From: Plecoglossus altivelis
Taxonomy: Eukaryota; Chordata; Actinopteri; Osmeriformes; Plecoglossidae
Reading direction: 5' to 3'
Length of the DNA stretch: 64,000 nt
NCBI GenBank assembly: GCA_036571765.1
Contig: BROE01000020.1
Location: forward strand, 19,414,354 to 19,478,353
The notes beneath the pieces were generated by a model. The model was not told the origin of the DNA. It was given only the letters and a program-made list of their open reading frames with translations, and searched no databases. Below are positions 27,901-42,200 of the stretch, piece by piece. The translations under genes were made by a program, and so were the position numbers. Every line of letters starts with the position of its first letter. Position 1 is the stretch's first letter.

Positions 27901-30900
27901 CACTGGGCTTCTATCTAAAGTGTGAGGTTGGATGAACACTGGGCTTCTATCTAAAGAGGGAGGCTGGATGAACACTGGGCTTCTATCTAATGTGTGAGGT
28001 TGGATGCACACTGGGCTTATATCTAAAGAGGGAGGTTGGATGAACACTGGGCTTCTATCTAAAGTGTGAGGTTGGATGAACACTGGGTTTCAGCAGCACC
28101 GGATGTTGTTGTGTGGCCTGGAGGCTCTACTGGACAGCGTCAGGCCCAGTAATGACAGGCTAATAGCTTTTTAATGTTGTGGCACCTCAAGCCTGAGTGT
28201 GCGTTGGAGGGGTGTGTGACAAGTTTGGTGTGTGTGTATATATGTGTGGTGTGATGTAGAATGAGAGTGTGTGTGGTGTGGTAAGTAGTGGATGTAGAAT
28301 GAGAGTGTGTGTGGTGTGGAAGGGAGTGTGTGTAGAATAACAGTGTCTGGTGTGGGAGGTAGTGTGTGTAGAATGAGAGAGTGTGTGGTGTGGGGGGTAG
28401 TGTGTTTAGAATGAGAGTGTGTGTGGTGTGGGGGGTAGTGTGTTTAGAATGAGAGTGTGTGTGGCAGAGAGTTGGTGGGTGTAGAATGACAGTGTGTGTG
28501 GTGTGGGAGGGAGTGTGTGTAGAATGACAGTGTGTGTGGTGTGGGAGGTAATGGGTGTAGAATGACAGTGTGTGTGGTGTGGGAGGTGGTGGGTGTAGAA
28601 TGAGAGAGTGTGTGGTGTGGGGGGTAGTGGGTGTAGAATGACAGTGTGTGTGCCACTACACACTCCTCTGAGTCCTTCTGCCTGTAAGCTTTCTACAAGA
28701 TAGTTGCATGTGAACAAGCGTACAGGAAGCATGAAAACATGTGCTTCCTGATGGTAGGAGCATCATATTATCACACTGACACAGGCATCACTAAGCTCAA
28801 ACACATTCCTTCTCTCTAGATGGCCTTGGGCCCTCAACTCTGCTCCACCAGCAGAGCCACAGAGAAGTTTATCAGCAACCTTCCACCCCCACCCACCACC
28901 AGTCCTCCAGCCATCCCACCATGCCTCACAGAGAAGCAGCTATCTGTTCCCCAACACCCCCGCTGGCATCACAGACTATAACATCCTCATCCATGTCTTG
29001 CTGCCATCCATATTGTTTCCTTTCTTTTGGAATGTTCTCGCCCTCCTACTGACACATTTCAAACCCCTCTTCTAGGTTCCACAATTCAGCTAAGCCAGGC
29101 TGGTGTGGCCGTGCTGGTGGGGTTATGTGTTTGGGTTCTGGAAACATTGAGAGCTCTGTCCTCAACAACATTTAACTGTGTCCTGACTGAGATTGAAGGC
29201 CTGCTTCAGGTCTGAAAGGGGATATTGTGAATGCCGTTCCCTCAGACCTTGTGCAGTACAATGCTCTGTGAACAAACAGGTGTGTTTGAAACCAAGCAAA
29301 ATGGACTAAACCAAAGACCAGGGGGAGAGAAAGACCAGGAAGAGAGAAAGACCAGGGGGAGAGACCAGGGGGAGAGACCAGGGGGAGAGACCAGAGGAGA
29401 GACCAGGGGGAGAGACCAGGGGGAGAGACCAGCATGGGCTTCAGCTCTGGCAGTAGTTTACTGTCCCTCGCAAGGCTGGTAAAGGAAACTACACACTGAG
29501 GGAACCACACACTGAGGGAACCACACAGTGAGGGAACCACACATGGAGGGAACCACACACACTGAAGAAACCACACTCTGAGGGAACCACACACTGAGGG
29601 AACCACACACTGAGGGAACCACACACTGAAGGAACCACACTCTGAGGGAACCACACACACTGAAGGAACCACACTCTGAGGGAACCACACACAGAGGGGA
29701 ACCACACACTGAGGGAACCACACACTGAGGGAACCACACATGGAGGGAACCACACATGGAGGGAACCACACACACTGAAGGAACCACACTCTGAGGGAAC
29801 CACACACACTGAAGGAACCACACTCTGAGAGAACCACACACACTGAGGGAACCACACACACTGAAGGAACCACACACAGAGGGGAACCACACACTGAGGG
29901 AACCACACACACTGAGGGAACCACACACTGAGGGAACCACACACTGAGGGAACCACACACACTGAGGGAACCACACACACTGAAGGAACCACACACTGGA
30001 GGGAACCACACACACAGGAGGGAACCACACACACTGAGGGAACCACATACACTGAAGGAACTACACACTGGAGGGAACCACACACACTGAGGGAACCACA
30101 CACTGGAGGGAACCACACACACTGAGGGAACCACACACAGAGGGGAACCACACACTGAGCGAACCACACACACTGAGGGAACCACACACTGAGTAGGGAA
30201 CCACACACTGGAGGGAACCACACACTGAAGGAACCACACACACTGAGGGAACCACACACACTGAGGGAACCACACACTGAGGGAACCACACACTGGAGGG
30301 AACCACACACAGGAGGTATATAAAACAATTCTAATGATGAGTTCTGTTATGTTCATTAAATATTCAGCCGGTCTTACTTCATTAGGAAACAGTGGCAAAC
30401 AAACACCTAAAACTCTGTGATCAACAGCCAGCACTAAAGAAGAAGAAAATGAGTGCATCAATATTTAACAAGGAGGAAAAGAAGCGCAGGGAATACTGAG
30501 TTCAGATGGGCACAGAGGGCCCTGTGCTGCTGAATGTGTGTGCCTGCCTGCGTGTGCATGCGTGTGCTGCATATTCACTCTGGTGTATTAGCACACTAGT
30601 ATGTAGTGGACAGGAAAAGGTAGTGGACAAGACAATAGTCAACATAGAACATGACCAATGGAACAAGTGAGTAGGAGGGAAGAGGAGAGGGGCTATTCTA
30701 TTTCACGATAATAACCTAAAAAGCAAAGCTGTTATCTTTCAAACTGTATTTAAAAACATGTTATCCTTATTCAACATCAGACATTCAAATGCATATTCTT
30801 TTGGCTGGGAGTAGATAGTACAAAACTCCATCTATGTGTGCCGGTTTTAAATTACAAGTCATAAATGACGCATCCAGATCTAATGAGCAGCTTTTAAGTG

Positions 30901-31374
30901 TTTATACACTGACACGATAACAGCCATCAAGGGTGCAGCTGTAGTAATAACGTCTTGCAAGTTCAAAATGGTTGTTGTTCAGTCAGAACCGGACAGAACA
31001 AGGATTCAGTTAGAACAGAACAGAACAGGGCTTCCCTATTGAATCCCAGGCTATAAGCACTGCTTTAATGTGAGAGGGCATGAAAGATGAATGGAAGAGA
31101 GGGACTGAGGGAGTAAAAGAAAGAATAGGGTGAATCAAAGCGTAGGCGTACAAAAGAAAGGGAGGAGAGAGATAGAAGGTAATAAACAAGGTAAGAATTC
31201 TTGCCAGATTCGATTGATGCCTGAGGGACTGTGACAAGGGTGTGTGTGTGTGTGTGCATGTGTCTATATGTGTTTGTGTGTAGGTGTGTGTGTTGAAGAA
31301 ACAAAAGACCCTGAAATTACTTGCTATTGATGTGCCGGACATAAAGCAGGCTCTCCTGTTTAAAATTGAATCCA

Positions 31375-31409
<35 letters not shown>

Positions 31410-32586
31410 CTCACTCAGTGTGTGTGTGTGTGTTTGTGTGTGCACACATGCCTAGATTGTGTATACTCCATCAAGCACATGCCTACCCACAATTCATCAG
31501 CCGTACCATTATGTCTGTTTCAGCTTTTTGCTGTGGTTGTATGCATTTGGGTGATTCACTTAAATATAGCTTTGAATGGTTAGTGCCTGTCTGTCACAGT
31601 CACTGGGCTAAGGGGCCATCAAAACAAAACCTCTCTGATGGAACCTGACAGAAGCTGATTTGACTCAGTCTCAAATGGGCCCCCAAGAGTCATGGGCACA
31701 GACCCCAGCCTCACTGCCTCACAGACCCCAGCCTCACTGCCTCACAGACCCCAGCCTCACTGCCTCACAGCCCCCCGGCCTTACAGCCCCGAGCCTTACA
31801 GCCTCATAGCCCCCAGCCTCACAGACCCCAGCCTCACAGACTCACAGCCTTACAGACCCCAGCCTCACAGCCTCACAGCCCCCAGCCTCAAAGCCCCACA
31901 GCCTCACAGACCCCAGCCTCACAGCCTCACAGCCCCCAGCCTCAAAGCCCCACAGCCCCACAGCCTCACAGCCTCTTGGCCCCACAGCCCCCAGCCTCAC
32001 AGCCCCCAGCCTTACAGCCTCTTAGCCCCACAGCCCCCAGCCTCACAGCCCCCAGCCTTACAGCCTCACAGCCTCATAGCCTCACAGCCCAGAAACACAT
32101 TGCTCTCTGACATGCAGCAAAGCTCTAACAGACTGTATCACAGAATCATCTCCTTCAGGTAGGTGCATATCTCAGTACAGGCAGATTGAGGGTTAATGTG
32201 TGTGGGGGATATGGGTTGGAGAGAGACAGAGAGCAAATCCATTTGTATTCATTGTTTTTTTGGTGGTCATGTTGGTTACATTTCTCCAGACTGTGAGCTA
32301 TGTCATCAGGAGGTCTAAGTTTAAACCCTGGGTTATGATCACGATCCGTCTATTGTAGCTACAAGTGTGGTCACACCAAGTGGGAAATTAGAGAATATTC
32401 ATCAACATTATGATTCTTTCCTCTCCCTCCACTTTCTCTCTCTCCCCACTCTCTTCTTCTTTGTATCACACACTGAACACAGTCTGTAAAGGGTGACTAG
32501 TTTCTATAGGTCTGGCTTTGCTAATGGGTATTCTATCAGAGTATCAGAGTGTAGAAAGACCCGCATGTGAGACTGGATTGGAGTGA

Positions 32587-32641
<55 letters not shown>

Positions 32642-35600
32642 TAGAAACTGTATCAAGGGTGCTATTCAAGAATCATCAAAAAAAGGACAGTAAGACTGTG
32701 TCATAGTATTGTGTGACTGAGCCATAGTACAGTGTAACAGTGTAGGTTGTAGAGAGCAGTTCGAAGGGTGTGAGTGCCCAGGCAGAGGTGTGTTGGATAA
32801 AGTGCTCACTCTGCAGTTTCCCAGCTCCTCTGCAGACAAGATGATGGAGCCACATTTCTTCCCCGGGATTCCTCTGTGGAGAACACAACAGCAAAAATAA
32901 TCAGTTAGCAGCACAATGTCACACAAACATATCCTACAAACATCTTGTACAAACATATCCTACAAACATCTTGTACAAACATATACAAACATATCCTACA
33001 AACATCTTGTACAAACATACACAAACATATTGTACAAACATCTTGTACAAACATATCCTACAAACATATGTACAAAAGTATCGTAGAAACGTATCGTACA
33101 AGCACATATACACAGATCACTGCAGTTGGATAAAAAATAAAACAAAACTAAATCCTTTCAGTTTTTACAAAATACTAGCCAGTATCAAAAGAAGAGTCAA
33201 AGGTAATGGTTGGTTCCTCATTCTATTCTGGACATTGAAAATCTGATCTATAGTTTGATACCCAGACGCCCATGGTGAGGCCAGGAGGGGGACCAGAATG
33301 AGCCCAGCAGGTGTTTGAGATTCTTATTGCAGTGAAATCTGAAAGTAAATCTGAAGTCTGTTGCTGTCCATGGTCCTGAACAGGACATAGTCAACCTGAA
33401 GTATTTTGCTGTCCATGGTCCTGAACAGGACATAGTCAACCTGAAGTCTGTTGCTGTCCATGGTCCTGAACAGGAGGTCAACCTGAAGTCTGTTGCTGTC
33501 CATGGTCCTGAACAGACCATAGTCAACCTGAAGTCTGTTGCTGTCCATGGTGCTAAACAGGTCAAGCTGAAGTCTGTTGCTGTCCATGGTCCTGAACAGG
33601 AGGTCAACCTGAAGTCTGTTGCTGTCCATGGTCCTGAACAGGACATAGTCAACCTGAAGTATTTTGCTGTCCATGGTCCTGAACAGGAGGTCAACCTGAA
33701 GTCTGTTGCTGTCCATGGTCCTGAACAGGTCATAGTCAACCTGAAGTCTGTTGCTGTCCATGGTCCTGAACAGGTCATAGTCAACCTGAAGTCTGTTTGC
33801 TGTCCATGGTCCTGAACAGGAAGTCAACCTGTAGTCTGTTGCTGTCCATGGTCCTGAACAGACCATAGTCAACCTGAAGTCTGTTGCTGTTGCTGTTTAT
33901 GGTCCTGAACAGGTTGTTTTATGTTCTACCCAGACCACTGGCTGCCTCACAGTCTGTTCATGAAAGTACTTAGGAATCCCATTTTCCAGGGAATAGGGAG
34001 AACTGTACAGACAGTTGCATTCTGTCTCAAGCAATCTTCAGTGTCAGTGTATCATTACCACAGGGTTAGAGTGGCTCTGTCTACTCTCTCAGTTGTCTGC
34101 ATCTCCAGTTCAGGAAGCTCAGCGCTTAATGACATTTTATTTTAATGCTTCCATTCAGGAAGTCCTTGAGGTGTAAGTGTTTTGTTATGAGACTCCTGAT
34201 CTGAGGTTTTACTGCTTAGTAAATGATTCCTATCAGACATAATGCTAATGCAGAACAGAGGCAACATATATACATTATCAGAATCAGGGAGGAACCTAAG
34301 GCGTGAGCACACATTATCTCCACACCCCTGATGTCACTTCTACCTGCACATACACACATCTACACGGCTGCACATGCACACATCTACACACCTGCACATA
34401 CACACCTGCACATACACACATATAAACACCTGCACATACACACATCTACACGGCTGCACATGCACACATCTACACACCTGCACATACACACATATAAACA
34501 CCTGCACATACACACGTATAAACACCTGCACATCTACACATTTACACAGCTGCACTGGTACACACGCTTTTTTCACACACAATAGTTTACACACAGACAC
34601 ACTATACACATGTTTACACACATACTAAACACATTTTGACACAAATAATTTCTTTCTCTTTTCTTCCTAAGTGTGTAACAACAGCTTGTCTCTCTCCTTC
34701 TCAGTGTGTAAAGACAGCTTGTCTCTCTTTTCAGTGTGTAACAACAGCAGCAGCTCGTTTCCCTACAGTAGCAGACAAATGTCCTCAGGACGACATCTGA
34801 CAGTTGAAATTGAAGAGCAATGCCTGGAAAATGACTTATTTTAGTTTTAAGACCTATTCTTGGATAACTTCTGCCTTTGTTGAGACAAAATGTAGTGACA
34901 GGAAATGTAGGGATAGAGAGACAGATGACCCGAAGTAAAGACCCTGGGTAGGATTCGAACCGTGGCTGCTGTGGAACGTGTTCTCATCTAGACTCAGGCC
35001 CAGAAAGAGTAATTTCTAAATAGAGCCACTGAGAAGCCCAGTGAAGGATACAAGCAATGGTGCTTCCTACCTTCAGCTTGGCATTTGTAATCATTTCATG
35101 TTATTATAAATGTATCCTCTTATATTGGTAAATATTCTGTTCTCTATGTGAAAAGCATGCAACCAATGTCCATGTCTCTAGACTCTCAACTGGTACATAC
35201 CTCCCCAGTGCTTAGTCTTCCTCCTCCAATATCATTACAATTCACATATAAACAAACTGGTGTTCTCATCCATGCTATCTATTGAATTACCATAAACAAC
35301 AGGATTGTAACTGCTTCCATGCTATCTATTGAATTACCATAAACAACAGGATTGTAACTGCTACAATCAGGAATCTACTTCATGAGTTAATCACAGTAGG
35401 TTTGATATGCTCTGAAACGCTAGCCTGCAGGTGAGAGCACAGGTATGATTTCCTGCATGTCGTCCTGTCTCTCTCTACTGTACTTATCCTGTCACTCTTC
35501 AGTATTTATGTCCATAGAAATGAGAAAACTGTTTATCGACTCCTTCCACACAGGTAATACACTGCTACTCTGTATTACCTAGAGCCTCTCATGTCAGACT

Positions 35601-36211
35601 TACTGAATTGTCCAAGGTTTCAATCAGTCATATTGTTTGGAAAGCGTTTCACTGCCAATGCTGACCATACTCTAAGTGCAGCTGCATCAATCTGTAATGC
35701 ACTGCCTTTAAATACCTGCATTTCTTTTCATTAACCTCTGTAGTCTCTCTGTAGACACAAATCGCTATCAGGCTCCATTTCTTTTCCCTTTCTGAGAACC
35801 CAGCCGGTGGGATAGCAGAGGCCATGTTCTATAGTCGCTGTAATGAGAGAGGACGATCCCCTCTGTAATCTGTCAATCTGTAAAATCAGGAGACTTCAGT
35901 GTTTCCATCGACTATGTTTATAATTGGCTCATTCATCAACAGAGGACTCTGCATGCCACAAAAGATGGGACTTAGGTCTTTCTATTGGGAGAGCAGAGTG
36001 TGTGTGACAGAGGTGTGTGTGTGAGAGAGATGTGTGTGAGGGAGATGTGTGTGAGAGAGATGTGTGTGAGGGAGATGTGTGTGAGAGAGGTGTGTGTGAG
36101 AGAGGTGTGTGTGTGAGAGAGGTGTGAGGGAGATGTGTGTGAGAGAGGTGTGTGTGAGAGAGGTGTGTGTGAGAGCGGTGTGTGTGTGAGAGAGGTGTGT
36201 ATGTGTGAGAG

Positions 36212-36244
<33 letters not shown>

Positions 36245-39200
36245 TATGCATGCATGTCTAACCCAAGGCTATCCGCTAATAAAGAGGTATCCAAAGGGAC
36301 GATAATAGTCATAAAATCCCCTTTTACCGATTCTCCCATTCTCCCTCTCTCTGTAGATCTCTCCTTTCTCTCCCTGTAGATCTCTCCTCTCCCTCTCTCT
36401 GTAGATCTCTCCTCTTCCTCTCTCTGTAGATCTCTCCTTTCTCTCCCTGTAGATCTCTACTCTCCCTCTCTCTGTAGATCTCTCCATTCTCTCCCTGTAG
36501 ATCTCTCCTCTTCCTCTCTCTGTAGATCTCTCCTTTCTCTCCCTGTAGATCTCTCCTCTTCCTCTCTCTGTAGATCTCTCCTCTCTCTGTAGATTTCTCC
36601 TCTCTCTCTCTGTAGATCTCTCCTCTTCCTCTCTCTGTAGATCTCTCCCTCTCTCTCCCTGTAGATCTCTCCTCTCTCTCTGTAGATCTCTCCCCTCTCC
36701 CCCCCCTCTCTCTCTCTCTCTCTATGTAGATCTCTCCTCTCTCTCTCTGTAGATCTCTCCCCCTCTCCACCCCCCCCTCTTCTCCTCTCTCTCTCTCTAT
36801 TTTAGATCTCTTCCTCTCTCTCTCTGTAGATCCTCTCCTCTTCCTCTCTCCCTGTATCTCCCTACCTCTCCCTGTAGATCTCTCCTCTCTCTCCCTGTAA
36901 ATCTCTCCTCTCTCTCCCTGTAGATCTCTCCCCTCTCTCTCTCTTTCTCTCTCTCTCTCTTGGGCCTCTTCGTCTAATGTAGATCTCTTCCTCACCCCTA
37001 AAGTCCTCTTCCTTCTCTCTCTCTGTAGACTTCTCCCCTCTCCCCTCCCCCCTCTCTCTCTCTCTCTATGTAGATCTGTCTTCTACTGTCTCATCATTCA
37101 TCCCCATCCTCCAAGGATTGGTTGAAGATTGAGAACAGCTGCTGATTCAACACATACTGCTACTGTTGAATGGGGGCGGAAAAGTAGAGTATGTGCATAT
37201 CCATATACGAACACAACCTGGCACGCTTAGATAATTCAGGAGACTTGCCAATCGTTAATTGGTCATTGCCCACCAAGTCTGGCATTTACATTAATATCCA
37301 CAATGTCACTATGGCACAGCCTTGTCGTACATACAGGAATAATTTGACAATGTTGATTGCAATATGTTCCGATGACAATCCTGTTACAAAGTGTAAAATG
37401 GATCAACTAAATGATACGAGATTCACTGCAGAGAAACTAGAGTTCTGAGAATGTTGTTTTGTTTTCTCCTCACTCCTCAGGTTTCGCAACAGAAGCAGAC
37501 CTCCAAACATGTTGACGTAGTCTATCTTGTTTGTTTTCTACTCATGCCATCTCGCTCTCTGATCTTTCATTTATAGTCCTTTTTTCATCCCTTAGCCAAC
37601 TGACCACTGGTGCGTCTGTATGGACACTCACACGCATGTTATAGTAGGTTGAGGGTTGAGGGAGTTTACATCATTATGGGTTTTCTCTGTAAGAAAGATC
37701 ACACAGATGCGTTCTCTACTGCATAAGCACTGGAGGACAGACAGGAGCAGGAAAGGTGCACTCCTGCTGTGTAGGCCATTAGGGAACATAGAGGTTGTGT
37801 ATGAGCCTGTAAGTGTATGAGTGTATGAGTGTGTGTGTGTATGAGCCTGTGTGTGTATGAGTGTGTGAGTGTGTGTGTGAGCCTGAGTGTGTATGAGTGT
37901 GTGAGTGTGTGAGTGTGTGTGTGAGTGTGTGTGTGTGTGCGTGTGTGTGTGCATGTGTGTGTGTGTGCGTGTGTGCGTGTGGGTGTGTGTGTGTGTGTGT
38001 GTGCGTGTGTGTGTGTGCGAGCGCAGGAAGTAGGTGGGAGGGGGTTATATGTGAATGAAGAAACTACAGATCCACATGAAAACCTACAGATTCACAGAAC
38101 CACAGTGTCCCAGAGTAACAGGACCAGGGTGTCCCAGAGTAACAGGACCAGGGTGTCCCAGAGTAACAGGACCACAGTGTCCCAGAGTAACAGGACCAGA
38201 GTGTCCCAGAGTAACAGGACCAGAGTGTCCCAGAGTAACAGGACCAGGGTGTCCCAGAGTAACAGGACCACAGTGCCCCAGAGTAACAGGACCAGAGTGT
38301 CCCAGAGTAACAGGACCAGGGAGTCCCAGAGTAACAGGACCAGGGTGTCCCAGAGTAACAGGACCAGGGTGTCCCAGAGTAACAGGACCAGAGTGTCCCA
38401 GAGTAATAGGACCAGAGTGTTCCAGGGAAAACATACTCAGCTCATCCATCTCCAAATCAATTTCCACTCTAGTGGAACCAGAAATATCACAGTTTCATAA
38501 TGATGTGAAACAGCGATGGAGGCAAACAGAAGCGTCCGAATGGCATTTTATCTATCTGACCCCAACAGACCAATGACTAGTGAGCTTTGTCTCTTCACTA
38601 GTATTTTACAGCCTGCAGGGATTAAAAGGCTTGCTGTGAGAGGGTCAACGTTGTGGGGCACAGGTATCAAAGATGGGTTGAAAAAGGTCAGCAAGCTCTT
38701 CCCCTACTGTAGTGTCGCAGATATTGAGAAAAGTCTAATGGTCTTTTAGAGCCATTTGGGTTTCAGAGATGTTGTTTGTCAGTGTGTGATCCACAATCTC
38801 CCTGCAATCCCAGGAGTGAGCAGCTGTTTCATGAATGCATGATTTATCGTTTCATCGCTTCAACTCTCCAGGAAGGATGTGAATCTGCAGCACAATCTGC
38901 TCTCCTGTGACATCCAAACCCTTGCCCCGATCTGAGCGTGTGAATGCAGATAATGTTTTATGGCTGTGCCTGTGGAGAGAAGCAGGGAGGCAAGAGCAGA
39001 TGGAATCAGACCACATTCAGGCATCCCTGCTACTTCACACCCAGGAACAAAGTGGGACTACAAAGTACCAGGACCCCATCCTCCTGCTCTTCCCCTAGCA
39101 AGAACATGACACCAGGCTGTCCCTCACTGTCCTAACGCTGGGTCAGACACACACTACTAACACAGACTGCAGAAGTCTGTTCTCTCCACACCAGGTGGAA

Positions 39201-42200
39201 ACATGGTAGTTTACGGCTTCATTACAGCAGTGTGCTGAGGAGTGCTGGCCTCTCTGACACTGACAGGTGGCAAAAAGGTTATTGTTCCCCTCTATTATTG
39301 AAAATCCCAGAGCCTTGTAACCGCTAGATAACTAAAGTAATAAGACGTCTGGTCTTAAAAGCAATTCCTGGTCAGATTAAACTGTGCCTATCTTCCCTCT
39401 AAAGGGCTGTGCTGCGTTCTCAGTGTATTGGGAGCTCATAAGTGTGAATGCGGAGTCGGTGTGCATCCTCTCCCTCCCTGCATGCATAATGCCTCCATCA
39501 GCCCACAAGGCTTTAGGGGTCTTGTGGGAACGAGACAAGCTTGTTATCAAACTGATATTAAAGGGGGATTCTGCAGAGGAACCACACTGTTGAAATGCAA
39601 TTGTGGAACAGGAAGAAATGAGATGCGTGGGTGTGTACTGGAAAGCTAGGGAGTAAAGTGTGTGTGTGAGAGACAGACCTCTAGACACACCTATACAGAC
39701 AATTACCGCCTCGCCTATGAATGACGTAATTCCTTTTTAATGACTTTGGAGGAAAACAAGAGAAAATAAATACACAAACCACTGAGCAAAGGAAATGTCA
39801 TGAGAGAAAGTAAGACAGACAGAAAGAAAGAAAGACAGCAACAAAAGAAACCCAGCGGCACAAATCTTTACCATGGTAACTCCCTAACCCTGGGAGAATT
39901 ACCATGGTAACTCCCTAACCCTGGGAGAATTACCATGGTAACTCCCTAACCCTGGGAGAATTACCACGGTAACTCCCTAACCCTGGGAGAATTACCATGG
40001 CAACTCCCTAACCCTGGGAGAATTACCATGGTAACTCCCTAACCCTGGGAGAATTACCATGGTAACTCCCTAACCCTTGGAGAATTACCATGGTAACTCC
40101 CTAACCCTGGGAGAATTACCATGGCAACTCCCTAACCCTGGGAGAATTACCATGGCAACTCCCTAACCCTGGGAGAATTACCATGGAAACTCCCTAACCC
40201 TGGGAGAATTACCATGGAAACTCCCTAACCCTTGGAGAATTACCATGGTAAATCTTATATCTGTAAGATTCCAACAAAATTACGACAGTCATACTCAGGG
40301 TTCGCCCGTTTAACCCTGTCATCTAACATTCTCCCTGTAGACACACACCTGGAAACACACCTGTAGACACACACCTGTAAACACACCTGTACACATACTC
40401 CTGTAGCCTAAACATAGTGCTTCCACTCATTTTGTAATGTAATGCTCTGGTTCTATTTTACTGGGCAATGCTACTAATGCTACCAATGCTACTAATGCTA
40501 CCAATGCTACTAATGCTACCAATGCTACCAATGCTACCACTGCAACCAATGCTACCAATGCTACTAATGCTACCAATGCTACCACTGCAACCAATGCTAC
40601 CATTACTACTCAGTGATAATCTGCTTGTATCTGCAGGGAAACTGAGTAACAAAATCTTACAGTTGCAACATTACACGGATGCAAGGATGCATTTTAAAAT
40701 CAAATAACATTTGAATGTTAATGACCTTTTAGGCTTTTAAGACTGGACACAAGCCCACAAGTGCACATACATCCACACACTTCACAGCAAAAGCTTTTTA
40801 ATGTAGCATTCTCTGAAAAGGTCTCACAAAACATTGCCACTAGCCTGAATTCTGGGAGACTGATAGCTAATGCAGAGAGAAACAATGGTACTGTAGAACA
40901 TCTCTCTACGTTAGAAGGGGGATATACATCAGAAAAGACAGAACACCATGACCGTACCAGGCTGGTCTGACTATGAAAACTAACAATAGTACCTAAAACC
41001 AAAATGGGACACTTGTGACGAGGGTGACGATACGTTTGAGCCACACAGCAGAGATGGTTAGCACACACACCCACCACTCAAGCAGAAGTACAGACACTCA
41101 TGTTTAAAAAGACATGTTGAAGCAACGTGTAAATACTGATTGCAATCTTTCACAGTTAAAGTAAAGAGGTGTGGGCTCTGACATACACATGTAAAAAGTA
41201 ACACATGTTTTATGACATCTGTTTTAATATCAAGCAGGTAACTGTACCTTACATCATCATCTGTCCTTTTTAACGCAGTGTCAAACATCTCCTGTGTACG
41301 ACCATGGGATCAGGAATGTCTCTATTCTCAGTTCTATCCATATCGCTAACTTATCCATAACATAGCTTTTTCTCTGTTTTTATTTTCAACCTTTCCAAAC
41401 AAACTTTTTTTTCTAAAAATAAATAAGAACTTAAACTAAACAAAGATGCTAGCAACTCACTCCTTCTAGTTTTACTTTTAGTCTACCTCCTTTTCTACCC
41501 ACGATTAAGAATGAAACTGGCCCAGCAAGTGGCCCAGTGGCAACATTTACTGCACCAACCCAGCTTGGACAGAGCAGAGTGGGCGGAGGAGCAAGCAAGA
41601 GGTGATGATTACTCCCAGCCCTTAGGACTGCAGAAAACAAAGTCGATCTGTTTCAGGTGGGAGGATCACTGCAGAGGCATCAGCCTCCTTCAGGGCAGGC
41701 AGGCAGGCGAGGGGAAATGCGGGGTGTGGGCAAATACACACACCAATTTGATCATCGGCAGACGTTCCCTGGCGTCTGACTGTCCTAACTCAATCAGTTC
41801 ATTTCACGGGTGTTTGCAGAGCAGGTTGGGCTATTGAAGCGCACTTGCTTGTACTAACAGGGGGGATTAGCCAGCATGAAGGATCCTGGTGGAGGGAAAA
41901 CGTATCCTGATGATGTTCCTCAGTTGCTCATTATGCTTTGTTGGCAGAGCGTGAGATGTCTGCTACGATCTCACTGCGTTGGTGAATTAGACAATGGACG
42001 TTGGTCTAGATCAGGGGTGTCAAACTCTGGTCCTCGAGGGCCGCTGACCTGATTCTAATGATGGGTCGTTATCAGGTTCTGTGAAAGCCTGATAATGACC
42101 CATTCATTAGAATCAGGTGTGCTGGACCAGGGAAGCATCGAAAACCTTCAGGACAGCGGCCCTCGAGGACCAGGGTTTGACACCTCTGTAGAGTCTAGAT

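Noticed and set aside
29172..30461. 429-codon minus-strand frame rich in Val-Pro-Ser-Val-Cys
   Set aside because: It is the translation of a 16-18 bp minisatellite, open in more than one frame, with no domain outside the array.
32296..32345. Possible second SINE (GTCTAAGTTTAAACCCTGG)
   Set aside because: Only a degenerate B-box-like stretch; no A-box or tail could be defined.
36324..36995. 223-codon Arg/Glu-rich minus frame
   Set aside because: Translation of the TGTAGATCT minisatellite; no start context or splice support.
37191..37448. 85-codon plus-strand frame in unique DNA
   Set aside because: No motif, no splice or promoter support; length is compatible with chance.
38098..38425. Evenly spaced 24-bp repeats resembling a coding repeat domain
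   Set aside because: Frames are open only because 24 is divisible by three; all three frames translate equally well.
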